Of a stretch of DNA of 64,000 nt, positions 1 to 8,379 are shown one piece after another. Numbering within the stretch: the stretch's first letter is position 1; each line of letters opens with the position of its first letter. The stretch comes from Gammaproteobacteria bacterium UBA7310 (GTDB lineage Bacteria > Pseudomonadota > Gammaproteobacteria > Pseudomonadales > Ketobacteraceae), in assembly GCA_002471665.1 (NCBI GenBank), contig DKQK01000025.1, forward strand, positions 18,027 to 82,026. The letters are read 5' to 3'. Position numbers and translations under genes: made by a program. The notes beneath the pieces were generated by a model. It did not search any database and had not been told where the DNA came from. It was given only the letters and a program-made list of their open reading frames with translations.

Positions 1-2
1 TA

Positions 3-347
3 ATGGCGAAGCCGACGGTAGAGCGGTCCGCAAAGGAATATGTGTCTACAGATGACCGATCTCCTTATGGGGAGTGGGTTTCAAATCTGCGGGACGCAAG
101 AGCTAAAACGAAGATAATCAAGGCCATAAAGCAGATGGAGTCTGGCAATTTTGGAGATTGCAAGACCATCGAAGATGGAGGTGGGTTGTGGGAGCGCCGA
201 ATCCATTATGGTCCTGGATACCGTGTTTATTATATCGTCGAAGGTGACGAACTGATTATCTTGTTTGCTGGTAGTGACAAGTCAGACCAGCGACAAGCGA
301 TTGAACAAGCCAAGAAACATTTGGCCGATTATAAAAAAAGAAAATAG
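3..347 (+). CDS. RelE/ParE-family toxin (Gp49/HigB-like)
   Basis: A 114-residue basic protein of the phage Gp49-like / HigB-type branch of the RelE/ParE toxins, which usually act as ribosome-dependent mRNA interferases. The diagnostic part is the C-terminal half, with a RRIHYGPGYRVYY core (about residues 65-77) followed by a hydrophobic strand and GSDKSDQ, typical of this branch. The antitoxin gene follows 46 bases downstream on the same strand, so the order is toxin first, as in higBA systems. The start lies two bases inside the window, so any promoter is outside it. The gene looks more AT-rich than its neighbours, consistent with transfer. Function is inferred from family and gene order. 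Confidence 0.85.
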   Translation: MAKPTVERSAKEYVSTDDRSPYGEWVSNLRDARAKTKIIKAIKQMESGNFGDCKTIEDGGGLWERRIHYGPGYRVYYIVEGDELIILFAGSDKSDQRQAIEQAKKHLADYKKRK

Positions 348-382
348 CGCTCCATTAGTGGGCGCGCATTTAGAGTGGTTGT

Positions 383-387
383 GGAGG
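383..387 (+). promoter_or_regulatory. ribosome binding site setting the antitoxin start
   Basis: GGAGG lies six bases before the ATG at 394. The same frame is open upstream from 265, but that part overlaps the toxin gene and has no such site, so 394 is taken as the start. Confidence 0.75.
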
Positions 388-393
388 TACATA

Positions 394-720
394 ATGGCGT
401 TAACCCGTGATTTTAAAGACACGGTGGTAGAACAATGCAAAGACCCGGAATTCAGGGTTGCGCTGTTGCTCGAAGCCATCGAAACCTACCTTGAAGGTGA
501 TATCGAGGTCGGTAGCTCAATGCTGCGTGATTATTTGAATGCAACACAATCATTCGCTGGAATCGCAGACAGAATGCAAATCCATGAAGCGAGCCTACGC
601 CGCATGGTCAGTGCAAACGGCAATCCGACAGCCAAAAACCTGTTAATGCTTTTCAAACTGTGTTTTGAGCAAGAAGGCATCACTCCATCCATCCAGCCTG
701 CGGGCAACGTCGCAGCCTGA
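394..720 (+). CDS. antitoxin of the Gp49/HigB-type pair (HTH)
   Basis: A 108-residue partner of the preceding toxin. It begins MALTRDFKDTV, and the ALLLEAIETYLEGDIEVGS and LRDYLNATQSF blocks are characteristic of the putative addiction-module antidote family that accompanies Gp49-like toxins. The second half (about residues 50-95) is a helix-turn-helix of the Xre/HigA sort, with GNPTAKNLLMLFKL near its end. Known family members bind and neutralise the toxin and repress their own operon; autorepression here is inference. The start at 394 is supported by a strong ribosome site. Confidence 0.85.
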   Translation: MALTRDFKDTVVEQCKDPEFRVALLLEAIETYLEGDIEVGSSMLRDYLNATQSFAGIADRMQIHEASLRRMVSANGNPTAKNLLMLFKLCFEQEGITPSIQPAGNVAA

Positions 721-724
721 AAAT

Positions 725-759
725 CAGGTAGGAATATTACAACCCGCCGTTCCTACCTG
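725..759. repeat. perfect 10-bp inverted repeat behind the antitoxin gene
   Basis: CAGGTAGGAA at 725-734 is matched by TTCCTACCTG at 750-759, leaving a 15-base loop. It begins five bases after the antitoxin stop. No T-run follows, so it is not a standard intrinsic terminator; it could stabilise the transcript end or be a protein site. The rest of the gap up to the tRNA at 1021 shows no coding sequence, repeat or promoter I can support. Confidence 0.6.
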
Positions 760-1020
760 CTACCACCGCCCAGCCTAGGGAGTGTCTGACTAATCTGATC
801 AAAGCGCATTCGTGGCTGAGACTGAGCAACGCCTGTGGAGTACATCGGCCGACTGTCGTTAGAAAGTTTCTGGTGAATTTGCAGAGGCGGATTCAGCCTC
901 ACGGCATGGAGTGTTGGATCTTTTGAAGGAGAAACCCCAGTAACTCCAATCTACAGGATTCAATTCAAAAATTAATATGCTTTGGAAGTGATATGCGTAA
1001 TCACCGGATTTTTCAGAATC

Positions 1021-1111
1021 TGGCGGTCAGGGAGGGATTCGAACCCTCGATACGCTATGAACGTATACACGCTTTCCAGGCGTGCTCCTTCAACCACTCG
1101 GACACCTGACC
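1021..1111 (-). tRNA. tRNA-Ser (GGA anticodon)
   Basis: Read on the minus strand, the acceptor arms GGTCAGG (1111-1105) and CCTGACC (1031-1025) pair. A G discriminator and an encoded CCA follow at 1024-1021. The TTCGAATCC T-loop, the long class II variable arm and the loop CTGGAAAGC give anticodon GGA. The length of 91 nt fits tRNA-Ser. Its 3' end faces the toxin/antitoxin pair. Confidence 0.95.
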
Positions 1112-1191
1112 AGACCCGTCATAACGGCGGTCATGACGAGAGGCGCGTAAGATACTGGGTTTGGCTGAAAAGATCAACGGGTATTGTCAGC

Positions 1192-1743
1192 CTAGCCCCG
1201 ATATTGAACGATATCGTCAAGGGGCTGCTGATCCGCCACCCGGGGCTCCCCCTCTACCGTACCGGTGTAGAGGAATCCGATAATCTGCTCGTGATCCGCC
1301 AGCCCCAGATGTTCCCGCACGGCGGGCTGCTCGGTCATATCCCCGGTTCGCCACATGGTGCCATAACCCAGCGCCTGCGCCGCCAGTTGCAAATGCTGGG
1401 TGGCGATTCCCACCGCCACCTGCTGCTCCCAAACCGGTACCTTTTTATGTTCCCAATCCAATGCAGCAACACTGACGATGATCATGGGCGCCCGCAATGG
1501 CATGGAACGCAACCGCAACCGTCGCGTCTCGTCCGCTGTGGGCTGCGACGCTTCAAACGCTTGCCCCAGTTCAGCCAGGGCTTGGCCCTGCAACACAATA
1601 AAGCGCCAGGGTCGAAGGCGGCCGTGATCCGGAGCCCGCACGGCACACTGGAACATCTGCTCCAGCTCGTTGCGGTCAGGCGATGGTTGTATCAGCCGGG
1701 GATTGGAAACCCGTGCTCTCATGCTGTTCAGGATATCGCTCAT
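1192..1743 (-). CDS. ydjA: nitroreductase family protein, YdjA type
   Basis: A 183-residue FMN-dependent nitroreductase-like protein, the same length as E. coli YdjA. Matching blocks are RAPDHGRLRPWRFIV near the N-terminus, HKKVPVWEQQVAVGIATQHL in the middle (FMN and dimer contacts in the family) and ALGYGTMWRTGDMTE towards the end. The frame stays open for 22 more codons upstream, but the ATG at 1743 has AAGG six bases before it and restores the family length. The physiological substrate of YdjA enzymes is unknown; they reduce nitroaromatics weakly in vitro. It stands alone between tRNA-Ser and the divergent endonuclease V-like gene. Confidence 0.88.
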   Translation of the reverse strand: MSDILNSMRARVSNPRLIQPSPDRNELEQMFQCAVRAPDHGRLRPWRFIVLQGQALAELGQAFEASQPTADETRRLRLRSMPLRAPMIIVSVAALDWEHKKVPVWEQQVAVGIATQHLQLAAQALGYGTMWRTGDMTEQPAVREHLGLADHEQIIGFLYTGTVEGEPRVADQQPLDDIVQYRG

Positions 1744-1989
1744 ATGCAACCTTGTGTTCTCATCAGTGGCAGCATCATAGCGTAATCCCTGCGCCGCTTC
1801 ACCGGACAAATGAGAGCTTTTCCTATTTACATTCTGATTAGGTCAAAAAGTGGGCCGTTGAAGCACTAAAATCTGCCGTCCGAGCTTTATTTGAACAAAA
1901 AACACTCAAACTTTGCACCAGTTCTCACTGCTCTTCCGATTTTTTGTCAATACTTTACAGCAACCACACCGTCGTTAAGGCCTACAGGT

Positions 1990-2709
1990 ATGAAAACCCA
2001 TAACCTGCATTCATGGAACATAACGCTGGAAAACGCAGTCGCCATTCAGAAGAACCTGCGCGCCTGGATTGTAACCGAAGGGCAATGCAACCAGCCCGAT
2101 ATGGTGGGCCGAATTTCACTTATCTCCAACGACGAGTCCGCGCACTCGGCAACTGTTCAAGCGCGCATTACCATCACCGCTTTCAGAACCCGTACTTTGC
2201 TGGAACGTAAAGTCGCCATCAAAACCACCCAGTTCCCACGGCAACCCGGCCTGTACTCGTTCCGCAAAATGCCCGCCATCATCGCCGCACTCAACAAGCT
2301 CAACCGTATACCTGATGTGTTTATCTGTGACGGCCGTGGAGTCACCGGCGTTGACAGTTTTGGCGTGGCGTCCCATGTGGGGCTGGTCACCAGCGTCCCT
2401 ACCGTCGGCATCCGCCCGGTTCGCCTGAAACACGATACCAGCACACTGGGGGCAGAACGGGGCAGCTTCCTGCAGGTGCATGAAGATCAGCAGATCGCCG
2501 CGGTGGTGCGGGTTCTGGACAACGCCGATCCCCTGCTGGTGTCTCCGGCGCACCGCATTGGGATGCAGGATGCTATCCAGCGGGTCCTGGAGCACATCCC
2601 CGCCGGCACCTCCTATCGTGAATATTTACAGGCGCTTTATCCGGAAGCAGGCCATAATAATAAGACGCCGGTTCAACTTAGATTGGTTAAATCCGCCACT
2701 GGTCAGTGA
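1990..2709 (+). CDS. endonuclease V-like protein, probably catalytically inactive
   Basis: A 239-residue protein with the endonuclease V fold by similarity to the intact nfi product in this window (34493-35158). Shared blocks are PGLYSFRKMPAI (86-97), ICDGRGV (112-118), FGVASHVGL (124-132) and VSPAHRIGM (184-192). Known endonuclease V uses three acidic residues. Here the first, in VAGVD, is replaced in the VGRISL segment near 39-44; the second, in SFRE, is Lys93; only Asp114 remains. The PYIP wedge that splits DNA strands is PRQP, and HPRR is GVDS. His188 is kept. The ATG at 1990 was chosen over a TTG at 1891 because it matches the family N-terminus and has AAGG nine bases upstream. Inosine cleavage looks unlikely; nucleic acid binding is possible. 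Confidence 0.8.
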   Translation: MKTHNLHSWNITLENAVAIQKNLRAWIVTEGQCNQPDMVGRISLISNDESAHSATVQARITITAFRTRTLLERKVAIKTTQFPRQPGLYSFRKMPAIIAALNKLNRIPDVFICDGRGVTGVDSFGVASHVGLVTSVPTVGIRPVRLKHDTSTLGAERGSFLQVHEDQQIAAVVRVLDNADPLLVSPAHRIGMQDAIQRVLEHIPAGTSYREYLQALYPEAGHNNKTPVQLRLVKSATGQ

Positions 2710-2823
2710 ACTGGTCGTTAAACAGTCAAAACCTACAAAAGGAAGTTGTCCGCCGGTTGCCAAGCGCTTACACTTCCCACTAAACTGACAAAACAACTTG
2801 AATTTCGTTGCCAAAGCCCTTGA

Positions 2824-2829
2824 TATAAT
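2824..2829 (+). promoter_or_regulatory. possible -10 box before the adenylate cyclase
   Basis: A perfect TATAAT hexamer lies 41 bases before the cyclase ATG. The best -35 match (TTGAAT, 2798-2803) is 20 bases away, longer than ideal, so the call is tentative. Confidence 0.4.
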
Positions 2830-2870
2830 TGGAAATCAACCGGTGCTTTGTTTGGCGTGGACAGAGATGG

Positions 2871-4271
2871 ATGCCTACCAAGTTTGCTCTTGATATAACA
2901 CCGGAAAGTCTGATCAATAAAGACCTGTCGCCGTCTTACATCCGCATTTTCGCCTATTTTTTGGTAGCCGCCACGATTCTGGCCGCCATACTCAGTTCGG
3001 ATCTCGACACCAGCCTGTGGTGGGCACCGGTGGTTGCTTTCATCTATCCCTGGATCAGTCACTTTGCCACCTCAGGCTGGCAACGCACTGCCCCTGCCCG
3101 GGCCAATGCCTCATTGATCATGCTGGATGCCGCTATCGCCGGCGGTGGCATCGCCCTGTTCCAGTTTGATCCCGCGCTGTCCCTGTTTCTGTTCTTCGTG
3201 GTGAGCGCCGGCACCATCACCATTGGCGGTGTCTTTGGCTGGATCATGAGCTGCCTCGCTATTTTGCTGGGTGCAATCATTGGCGTTGCGGTTTTCAAGT
3301 TGCAGCAGTTTTCATTGGCCCCTCCCCATGTGGCCACGCTGTCGGTGGGATTACTGAGCCTGACATTCTACGCCACGGCATTGGGTTACTTTTCTTTCAA
3401 GCAGGCGCGAACCCTGATGGCCATACAGGACGAACTGAAACGGCGCCAGAAAGAATCCGCCAACCTCTCCCGCAAACTGTCCAAGTACCTGCCGCCCCAG
3501 GTATGGGGTTCCATTTTCTCCGGGCAAACCGATGTCAAACTGGAAACCCAGCGTAAAAAACTCACCGTGTTTTTCTCGGACATAAAGGGATTTGCTGAGA
3601 TATCAGAAGAGCTGCAACCCGAAGCACTGACGGATTTGCTCAACAGCTATTTCACCGAGATGTCCCGCATTGCACTGAAATATGGGGGCACCATCGACAA
3701 ATTTGTGGGTGACGCCATTCTGATCTTTTTTGGCGACCCTACCTCCCGCGGCCAAAAGCAGGACGCCATCGCCTGCGTTTCCATGGCCCTGGAGATGCGT
3801 AAAAAAATGAAATTGCTGCGCCAGCAATGGCGTAAAGAAGGCATCAGCAAACCGCTGCAAGTGCGGATGGGTATCAACACCGGTTACTGCACCGTAGGCA
3901 ACTTCGGTGCCGAGACGCGCATGGACTACACCATCATCGGGCGCGAGGTGAACCTGGCCAGCCGCCTGGAATCAGTGGCCCAGCCCGGTGAGATTCTGAT
4001 TGCCGAATCCACCTACAATCTGGTTCGCGATGTCATCATGTGCCGGGATCGCGGGCAGATCAATGTGAAGGGCTTCAGCAAAACCGTCCCGATCTTTGAA
4101 ATTGTCGATCACCGGAAAGAGTTGGGGGCTACCCAAAGCTTTCTTGAGTGCGAAAAAGACGGCTTTACCCTGTTTGTGGATATCGACAAAATTCGAAATT
4201 ACGACAAGGACACGGTAGTGGAAGCCTTGGAAGAAGCCGCCAAACGTATCCGCGAAAAACTGATCGTGTGA
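2871..4271 (+). CDS. membrane-anchored class III adenylate cyclase (CyaB-like)
   Basis: A 466-residue inner-membrane cyclase that converts ATP to cAMP. Residues about 20-180 hold six or so membrane segments forming an N-terminal sensor module, possibly of the MASE2 kind seen in Pseudomonas CyaB, which has similar length. A short helical linker follows, then the class III catalytic domain. The two metal-binding aspartates are Asp237 in FFSDIKGF and Asp281 in KFVGDAILIFFG. A Lys lies in DKFVGD, as expected for ATP selectivity, and MDYTIIGREVNLASRLE carries the remaining active-site residues. About 45 residues follow the catalytic domain. A TTG at 2829 is in frame, but the ATG at 2871 is preferred. 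The abgT gene follows after one base, so the two are probably cotranscribed. Confidence 0.87.
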   Translation: MPTKFALDITPESLINKDLSPSYIRIFAYFLVAATILAAILSSDLDTSLWWAPVVAFIYPWISHFATSGWQRTAPARANASLIMLDAAIAGGGIALFQFDPALSLFLFFVVSAGTITIGGVFGWIMSCLAILLGAIIGVAVFKLQQFSLAPPHVATLSVGLLSLTFYATALGYFSFKQARTLMAIQDELKRRQKESANLSRKLSKYLPPQVWGSIFSGQTDVKLETQRKKLTVFFSDIKGFAEISEELQPEALTDLLNSYFTEMSRIALKYGGTIDKFVGDAILIFFGDPTSRGQKQDAIACVSMALEMRKKMKLLRQQWRKEGISKPLQVRMGINTGYCTVGNFGAETRMDYTIIGREVNLASRLESVAQPGEILIAESTYNLVRDVIMCRDRGQINVKGFSKTVPIFEIVDHRKELGATQSFLECEKDGFTLFVDIDKIRNYDKDTVVEALEEAAKRIREKLIV

Positions 4272-4272
4272 C

Positions 4273-5766
4273 ATGAAAAACAACCTGGTTCTCTCGTTCT
4301 TAAAGCAAGTTGAAGACCTGGGTAACCGACTACCTCACCCCACTGCCCTGTTTATCTGGTTCAGCCTGTTGGTACTGGTGCTCTCCTGGATCTTATCCAT
4401 GGCCGGAGTCGGGGCCACCCACCCACTGAATCACACCGAGGTAAGTGTTACCAACCTGCTCAACCAAGCCGGCCTGCACAAAATCCTCACCCAAAGCGTC
4501 AGCAACTTCACCCAGTTCGCTCCGGTGGGTACGGTGTTGGTTGCCATGCTTGGTTTGGGCATTGCCGAGAAGTCCGGGCTGCTGGGTGCAGTGCTGAATA
4601 AGATGGTGGCAAAAGCCGGCGGCAAAGCATTGTCTGCCATTGTGGTATTTGCCGGCGTCATGAGCAGCCTGGCTGCCGATGCCGGTTATGTGGTGCTGAT
4701 TCCACTGGCAGGGATGGTGTTTGCCAGCGCCGGTAAACACCCATTGGCGGGCATGGCGGCGGCTTTTGCAGGCGTTTCCGGTGGCTACAGTGCCAACCTG
4801 ATGATCGGCCCCATTGATGCTGTACTCGCCGGTATATCCACGGAGGCTGCCCACCTTATTGACCGGAACATTGAGGTAAGCGTTGTCGCCAACTACTACT
4901 TTATCGTGGCTTCAACACTGTTTATCACCCTCGTCGGCACGCTGGTGACCGAAAAAATAACACTGCCCGCCCTGCCTCGCTGGCAGGAGCCGGCGCCACC
5001 GCCCGATGCCACTAGCGGGAGTGCGGCCGGCACGGCAGCATTACGAAATTCCGGCCTGGTGCTGGTGGCATGCCTGCTGCTCATCGCCCTGGGGTTGGTA
5101 CCGCAGCAGGGCCTGCTAAGAGAGCCCGCCAGCGGTTCCATTACCCAATCACCACTGATGCAGGGTATTGTCACGGTGATTTCGCTGATCGCCGCCCTGT
5201 GTGGCATGGCCTATGGCATGACCGTGCGGCGCTACACCAGCAAGGGCAGCATCATCAAAGACATGGAGGATACCTTCGCCACCATGGCAAGCTATCTGGT
5301 GCTGATGTTTTTTGCCGCGCAGTTTGTTAATTATTTCGGCTGGTCCAATATGGGTATGGTGCTGGCCATCAACGGCGCCAACTGGCTGCAGGCATTGGCG
5401 ATTTCACCGGTGCTGTTGCTTTCCATATTTATTCTGATGTCGGCTTTCATCAACCTGCTGGTGGGCAGTGCATCAGCAAAATGGTCACTGCTGGCACCGG
5501 TCTTCATCCCCATGTTCATGCTGCTGGGTATCCCCCCGGAAAACGTGCAGGCAGCCTATCGCGTGGGTGATAGCAGCACCAACATCATCACTCCGCTGAT
5601 GCCGTATTTTGGTGTGGTGGTCGCTTTTATGCAACGCTACAAATCCGATCCGGGTGTGGGCACCATTATGTCGCTGATGTTGCCTTATTCGCTGGTGTTT
5701 CTGCTGGGCTGGAGCCTGATGTTCGCCCTGTGGATGTCAGCCGGATTACCCTTGGGGCCAACCTGA
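4273..5766 (+). CDS. abgT: AbgT-family transporter
   Basis: A 497-residue inner-membrane protein with about a dozen hydrophobic segments. It belongs to the AbgT family (p-aminobenzoyl-glutamate uptake in E. coli; antifolate drug export for some homologues such as MtrF). Family marks are the N-terminal LGNRLPHPTALFIWF, the AGVSGGYSANLMIGPIDAVLAGIS segment in the middle, and the C-terminal block with VGSASAKWSLLAPVF and YRVGDSSTNIITPLMPYFGV. It starts one base after the cyclase stop and ends two bases from the convergent queF stop. Substrate and direction cannot be told from sequence; no abgA or abgB hydrolase genes are nearby. Confidence 0.9.
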   Translation: MKNNLVLSFLKQVEDLGNRLPHPTALFIWFSLLVLVLSWILSMAGVGATHPLNHTEVSVTNLLNQAGLHKILTQSVSNFTQFAPVGTVLVAMLGLGIAEKSGLLGAVLNKMVAKAGGKALSAIVVFAGVMSSLAADAGYVVLIPLAGMVFASAGKHPLAGMAAAFAGVSGGYSANLMIGPIDAVLAGISTEAAHLIDRNIEVSVVANYYFIVASTLFITLVGTLVTEKITLPALPRWQEPAPPPDATSGSAAGTAALRNSGLVLVACLLLIALGLVPQQGLLREPASGSITQSPLMQGIVTVISLIAALCGMAYGMTVRRYTSKGSIIKDMEDTFATMASYLVLMFFAAQFVNYFGWSNMGMVLAINGANWLQALAISPVLLLSIFILMSAFINLLVGSASAKWSLLAPVFIPMFMLLGIPPENVQAAYRVGDSSTNIITPLMPYFGVVVAFMQRYKSDPGVGTIMSLMLPYSLVFLLGWSLMFALWMSAGLPLGPT

Positions 5767-5768
5767 CA

Positions 5769-6590
5769 CTACTGGCGAATCAGGCGCAGATTGGCCTGCT
5801 GCACCGGTTCGCTGGAGCGAACCGGATTGATATCAATACCACCACGGCGGGTATAACGGGCGTACACGGTCAACCGCTCAGGGGCGCACTGACGGCTGAT
5901 GTCCATAAAAATGCGTTCCACACATTGCTCGTGAAATTCCTGGTTATTGCGAAACGAAATCAGATATTTCAGCAATCCCTCTTCGCAGATCTTGGTGCCC
6001 TGATATTCGATCACCACGCTGGCCCAGTCAGGCTGGCCGGTTACCGGACAGCAGGATCGCAAGAGATGGCTGTGATAGGCTTCTGAGGTGTCGCCTTCCA
6101 AGGTTAGCAACAGATCGGCATCCACCTCATACACCGCCACGTCCACATCCAGATCATCGATGCATTTGCCCGGCAAGGTAGCCAGGGCGAAACCTCCTGA
6201 CTGAAACAACGGCGTCAACTCCACGCTTACCGGGGCACCTACTACGTCCGAGACATCCCGCTCGATAATGTGTGCCAACGCTTGCGGTGATTGCACCGGC
6301 CATTGATTGAAGGAACCCAGGTAAAGCTTGAATGATTTGGACTCCACGATATTGGGTGAATCGAATGGAACCCGGAGTTCCATCATGGCCACCATGGGTT
6401 TGCCCTTTTCGTTCAACCAGGACAGCTCATAGGCATTCCAGATATCCTCTCCATAAAATGGCAGAGGCCCATCATCCACACCAATGGCCTCACGCCCCGC
6501 TGCCCTGGCAATTGCATGCAGCTGCGCCGGATCGTATTGGTCAGGATAGGTGCTGGCTACACCCAGTGGCCCGTGCTGTTGCTCAGTCAT
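5769..6590 (-). CDS. queF: NADPH-dependent 7-cyano-7-deazaguanine reductase
   Basis: A 273-residue long-form (type II, bimodular) QueF. It reduces preQ0 to preQ1 in queuosine tRNA modification, in the cytosol. The NADPH-binding signature ESKSFKLYLGSFN is near residue 85. The active-site Cys, which forms the thioimide with substrate, is in LLRSCCPVTGQPDW near residue 180. The C-terminal FHEQCVERIFMDI and YARYTRRGGIDINP blocks are standard. The start codon is one base from the stop of yadH, so it is the last gene of a yadG-yadH-queF transcript. No preQ1 riboswitch leader can fit directly before it. Confidence 0.95.
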   Translation of the reverse strand: MTEQQHGPLGVASTYPDQYDPAQLHAIARAAGREAIGVDDGPLPFYGEDIWNAYELSWLNEKGKPMVAMMELRVPFDSPNIVESKSFKLYLGSFNQWPVQSPQALAHIIERDVSDVVGAPVSVELTPLFQSGGFALATLPGKCIDDLDVDVAVYEVDADLLLTLEGDTSEAYHSHLLRSCCPVTGQPDWASVVIEYQGTKICEEGLLKYLISFRNNQEFHEQCVERIFMDISRQCAPERLTVYARYTRRGGIDINPVRSSEPVQQANLRLIRQ

Positions 6591-6591
6591 A

Positions 6592-7365
6592 TCAGCTTCG
6601 AATCCCCACTCCGTTCTTTAACAACCAATGTGCCCACACGTACAAGACCACGATAAAGGTCAACACCATGCCAAAGGCAACACCGATGCCAATATCGGAA
6701 ATGCCGAGAATCCCATAGCGAAAACCATTCACCATATACACGATGGGGTTGATGCGTGACACCCCTTCCCAAAAATCCGGCAACATGCTGATGGAGTAAA
6801 AAACACCCCCGAGATAGGTCAGCGGGGTCAGCACAAAGGTCGGCACGATGGAAATGTCATCAAATGATCGGGCGTACACCGCGTTGATGAAGCCACCAAG
6901 AGAGAACAGGATGGCCGTCAATACCACCATGCTTATGGTAATCCAGATATTGGTTACACTTAAATGGGCAAAGAACAGTGACAACCCGGTAACAATCGCG
7001 CCCACGGCAATGCCACGGGCAACACCACCCAACACAAAACCGCCGATCACCACATAATTGGGCATGGGTGAAACCAGCATTTCTTCAATACTGCGTTGAA
7101 ATTTGGTGCTGAAAAAAGACGACACCACATTGGAATAGGAATTGGTGATCACCGACATCATGATTAAACCGGGAACAATGTATTCCATATAAGAGTACTC
7201 ACCAATCTGCCCGATACGACGGCCGATCAATTCGCCGAATATGACAAAATACAACGCTATGGTAATAGCGGGCGGTATCAGAGTCTGCACCCAGATTCGC
7301 ATAAAGCGCCGTATTTCCTTGCGCACTATGGTGCTGAAGGCATTGAACTGTTGCTGTGAATTCAT
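6592..7365 (-). CDS. yadH: ABC transporter permease, YadH type
   Basis: A 257-residue ABC-2 type inner-membrane permease with about six hydrophobic segments. Family marks are RFMRIWVQTLIPPAITIALYF at the start, VSSFFSTKFQRSIEEMLVSPMPNYVVIGGFVLGG in the cytosolic loop region, and PLTYLGGVFYSISMLPDFW near the end. It forms a transporter with the ATPase encoded one base upstream. YadGH is a conserved export-type pair whose substrate is not established. Confidence 0.9.
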   Translation of the reverse strand: MNSQQQFNAFSTIVRKEIRRFMRIWVQTLIPPAITIALYFVIFGELIGRRIGQIGEYSYMEYIVPGLIMMSVITNSYSNVVSSFFSTKFQRSIEEMLVSPMPNYVVIGGFVLGGVARGIAVGAIVTGLSLFFAHLSVTNIWITISMVVLTAILFSLGGFINAVYARSFDDISIVPTFVLTPLTYLGGVFYSISMLPDFWEGVSRINPIVYMVNGFRYGILGISDIGIGVAFGMVLTFIVVLYVWAHWLLKNGVGIRS

Positions 7366-7366
7366 C

Positions 7367-8284
7367 TCACTGCTTCCTCTCCACCAACGACACGAACAAC
7401 TCTTCCAATCGATTGGCTTTATTACGCATACTGGTTACTGAAATACCCTGCGCGCTCAGTTGTTCAAAGATGGCATTCAGTGGCGCGTCTTTGGACACTT
7501 CCACCGCCAGGGTATGAGGGTCCAGCAGCTCAACCGCAACCCCCTTCAGGTTGGGCACGGCTTCGATATCCCGGCTCAGATCCAGCAGGAAAGTTTCCCG
7601 ATCAAGCCGGGCCAGAAACGCTTTCATAGAGCTTTTCTCGATAATACGGCCATGATCTATGATGGCAATACTGCGGCAAAGCTGTTCCGCTTCCTCCAGA
7701 TAGTGGGTGGTCAGAATAATGGTAGTGCCCCGCTGGTTGAGTTCTTTAAGAAAGCTCCACATCGAACGCCGTAACTCGATATCCACACCGGCGGTGGGCT
7801 CATCCAGCACCAGCAACCTGGGTTCGTGCACCAAGGCCCGTGCAATCATCAAACGTCGCTTCATTCCACCGGACAACATACGCGACTGTTCATCGCGCTT
7901 CTCCCACAGGTCCAGCAACTTCAGGTATTTCTCGGCACGCTCGCTGGCGGTATGCCGGTCCAGACCGTAGTATCCGGCCTGGGTGCGAACAATATCACCT
8001 ACCTTCTCAAACTGATTGAAGTTGAATTCCTGGGGCACGATGCCAATGTTCATCTTGGCAGCGGCAAAGTCACGATCAATGTCTTTACCATAGATACTGA
8101 CGGAGCCGGAGGTTTTATTTACCAGTGAACTGATAATGCCTATCGTAGTGGATTTGCCGGCTCCATTGGGGCCCAGCAGTGCCATAAAGTCTCCGGACTG
8201 CACTTCAAAGCTGATGCCTTTCAATGCCTGGAAACCGCCGGAGTAGGTCTTTTTCAAATCTTGAACGATTAACGCGGTGCTCAT
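7367..8284 (-). CDS. yadG: ABC transporter ATP-binding protein, YadG type
   Basis: A 305-residue ATPase partner of YadH. The Walker A (LGPNGAGKSTT, about residue 38), signature (LSGGMKRRL) and Walker B (LLVLDEPTAGVD) motifs are intact, and a C-terminal domain of about 80 residues follows the nucleotide-binding domain. Six further in-frame codons lie upstream, but the ATG at 8284 has AGGGG four bases before it and is preferred. The stop lies one base before the yadH start. First gene of the yadG-yadH-queF unit. Confidence 0.92.
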   Translation of the reverse strand: MSTALIVQDLKKTYSGGFQALKGISFEVQSGDFMALLGPNGAGKSTTIGIISSLVNKTSGSVSIYGKDIDRDFAAAKMNIGIVPQEFNFNQFEKVGDIVRTQAGYYGLDRHTASERAEKYLKLLDLWEKRDEQSRMLSGGMKRRLMIARALVHEPRLLVLDEPTAGVDIELRRSMWSFLKELNQRGTTIILTTHYLEEAEQLCRSIAIIDHGRIIEKSSMKAFLARLDRETFLLDLSRDIEAVPNLKGVAVELLDPHTLAVEVSKDAPLNAIFEQLSAQGISVTSMRNKANRLEELFVSLVERKQ

Positions 8285-8379
8285 GAAACCCCTGGTTTGC
8301 ATAACGGGAGCTTGAAATTGAGAGGGGCATTATACGGAAACCAGGCGCTGCTGCCACCGCCGGAGCCCGGCGGCGACGT

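Noticed and set aside
982..1785. Long plus-strand reading frame of 267 codons
   Set aside because: It runs through tRNA-Ser and antisense to the nitroreductase gene, which matches a known family, and its translation is Arg/Pro/His-rich with no family resemblance.
6591..6760. preQ1 riboswitch before queF
   Set aside because: The region directly upstream of queF is the coding end of yadH, leaving no leader; no aptamer-like hairpin with an A-rich tail is evident.
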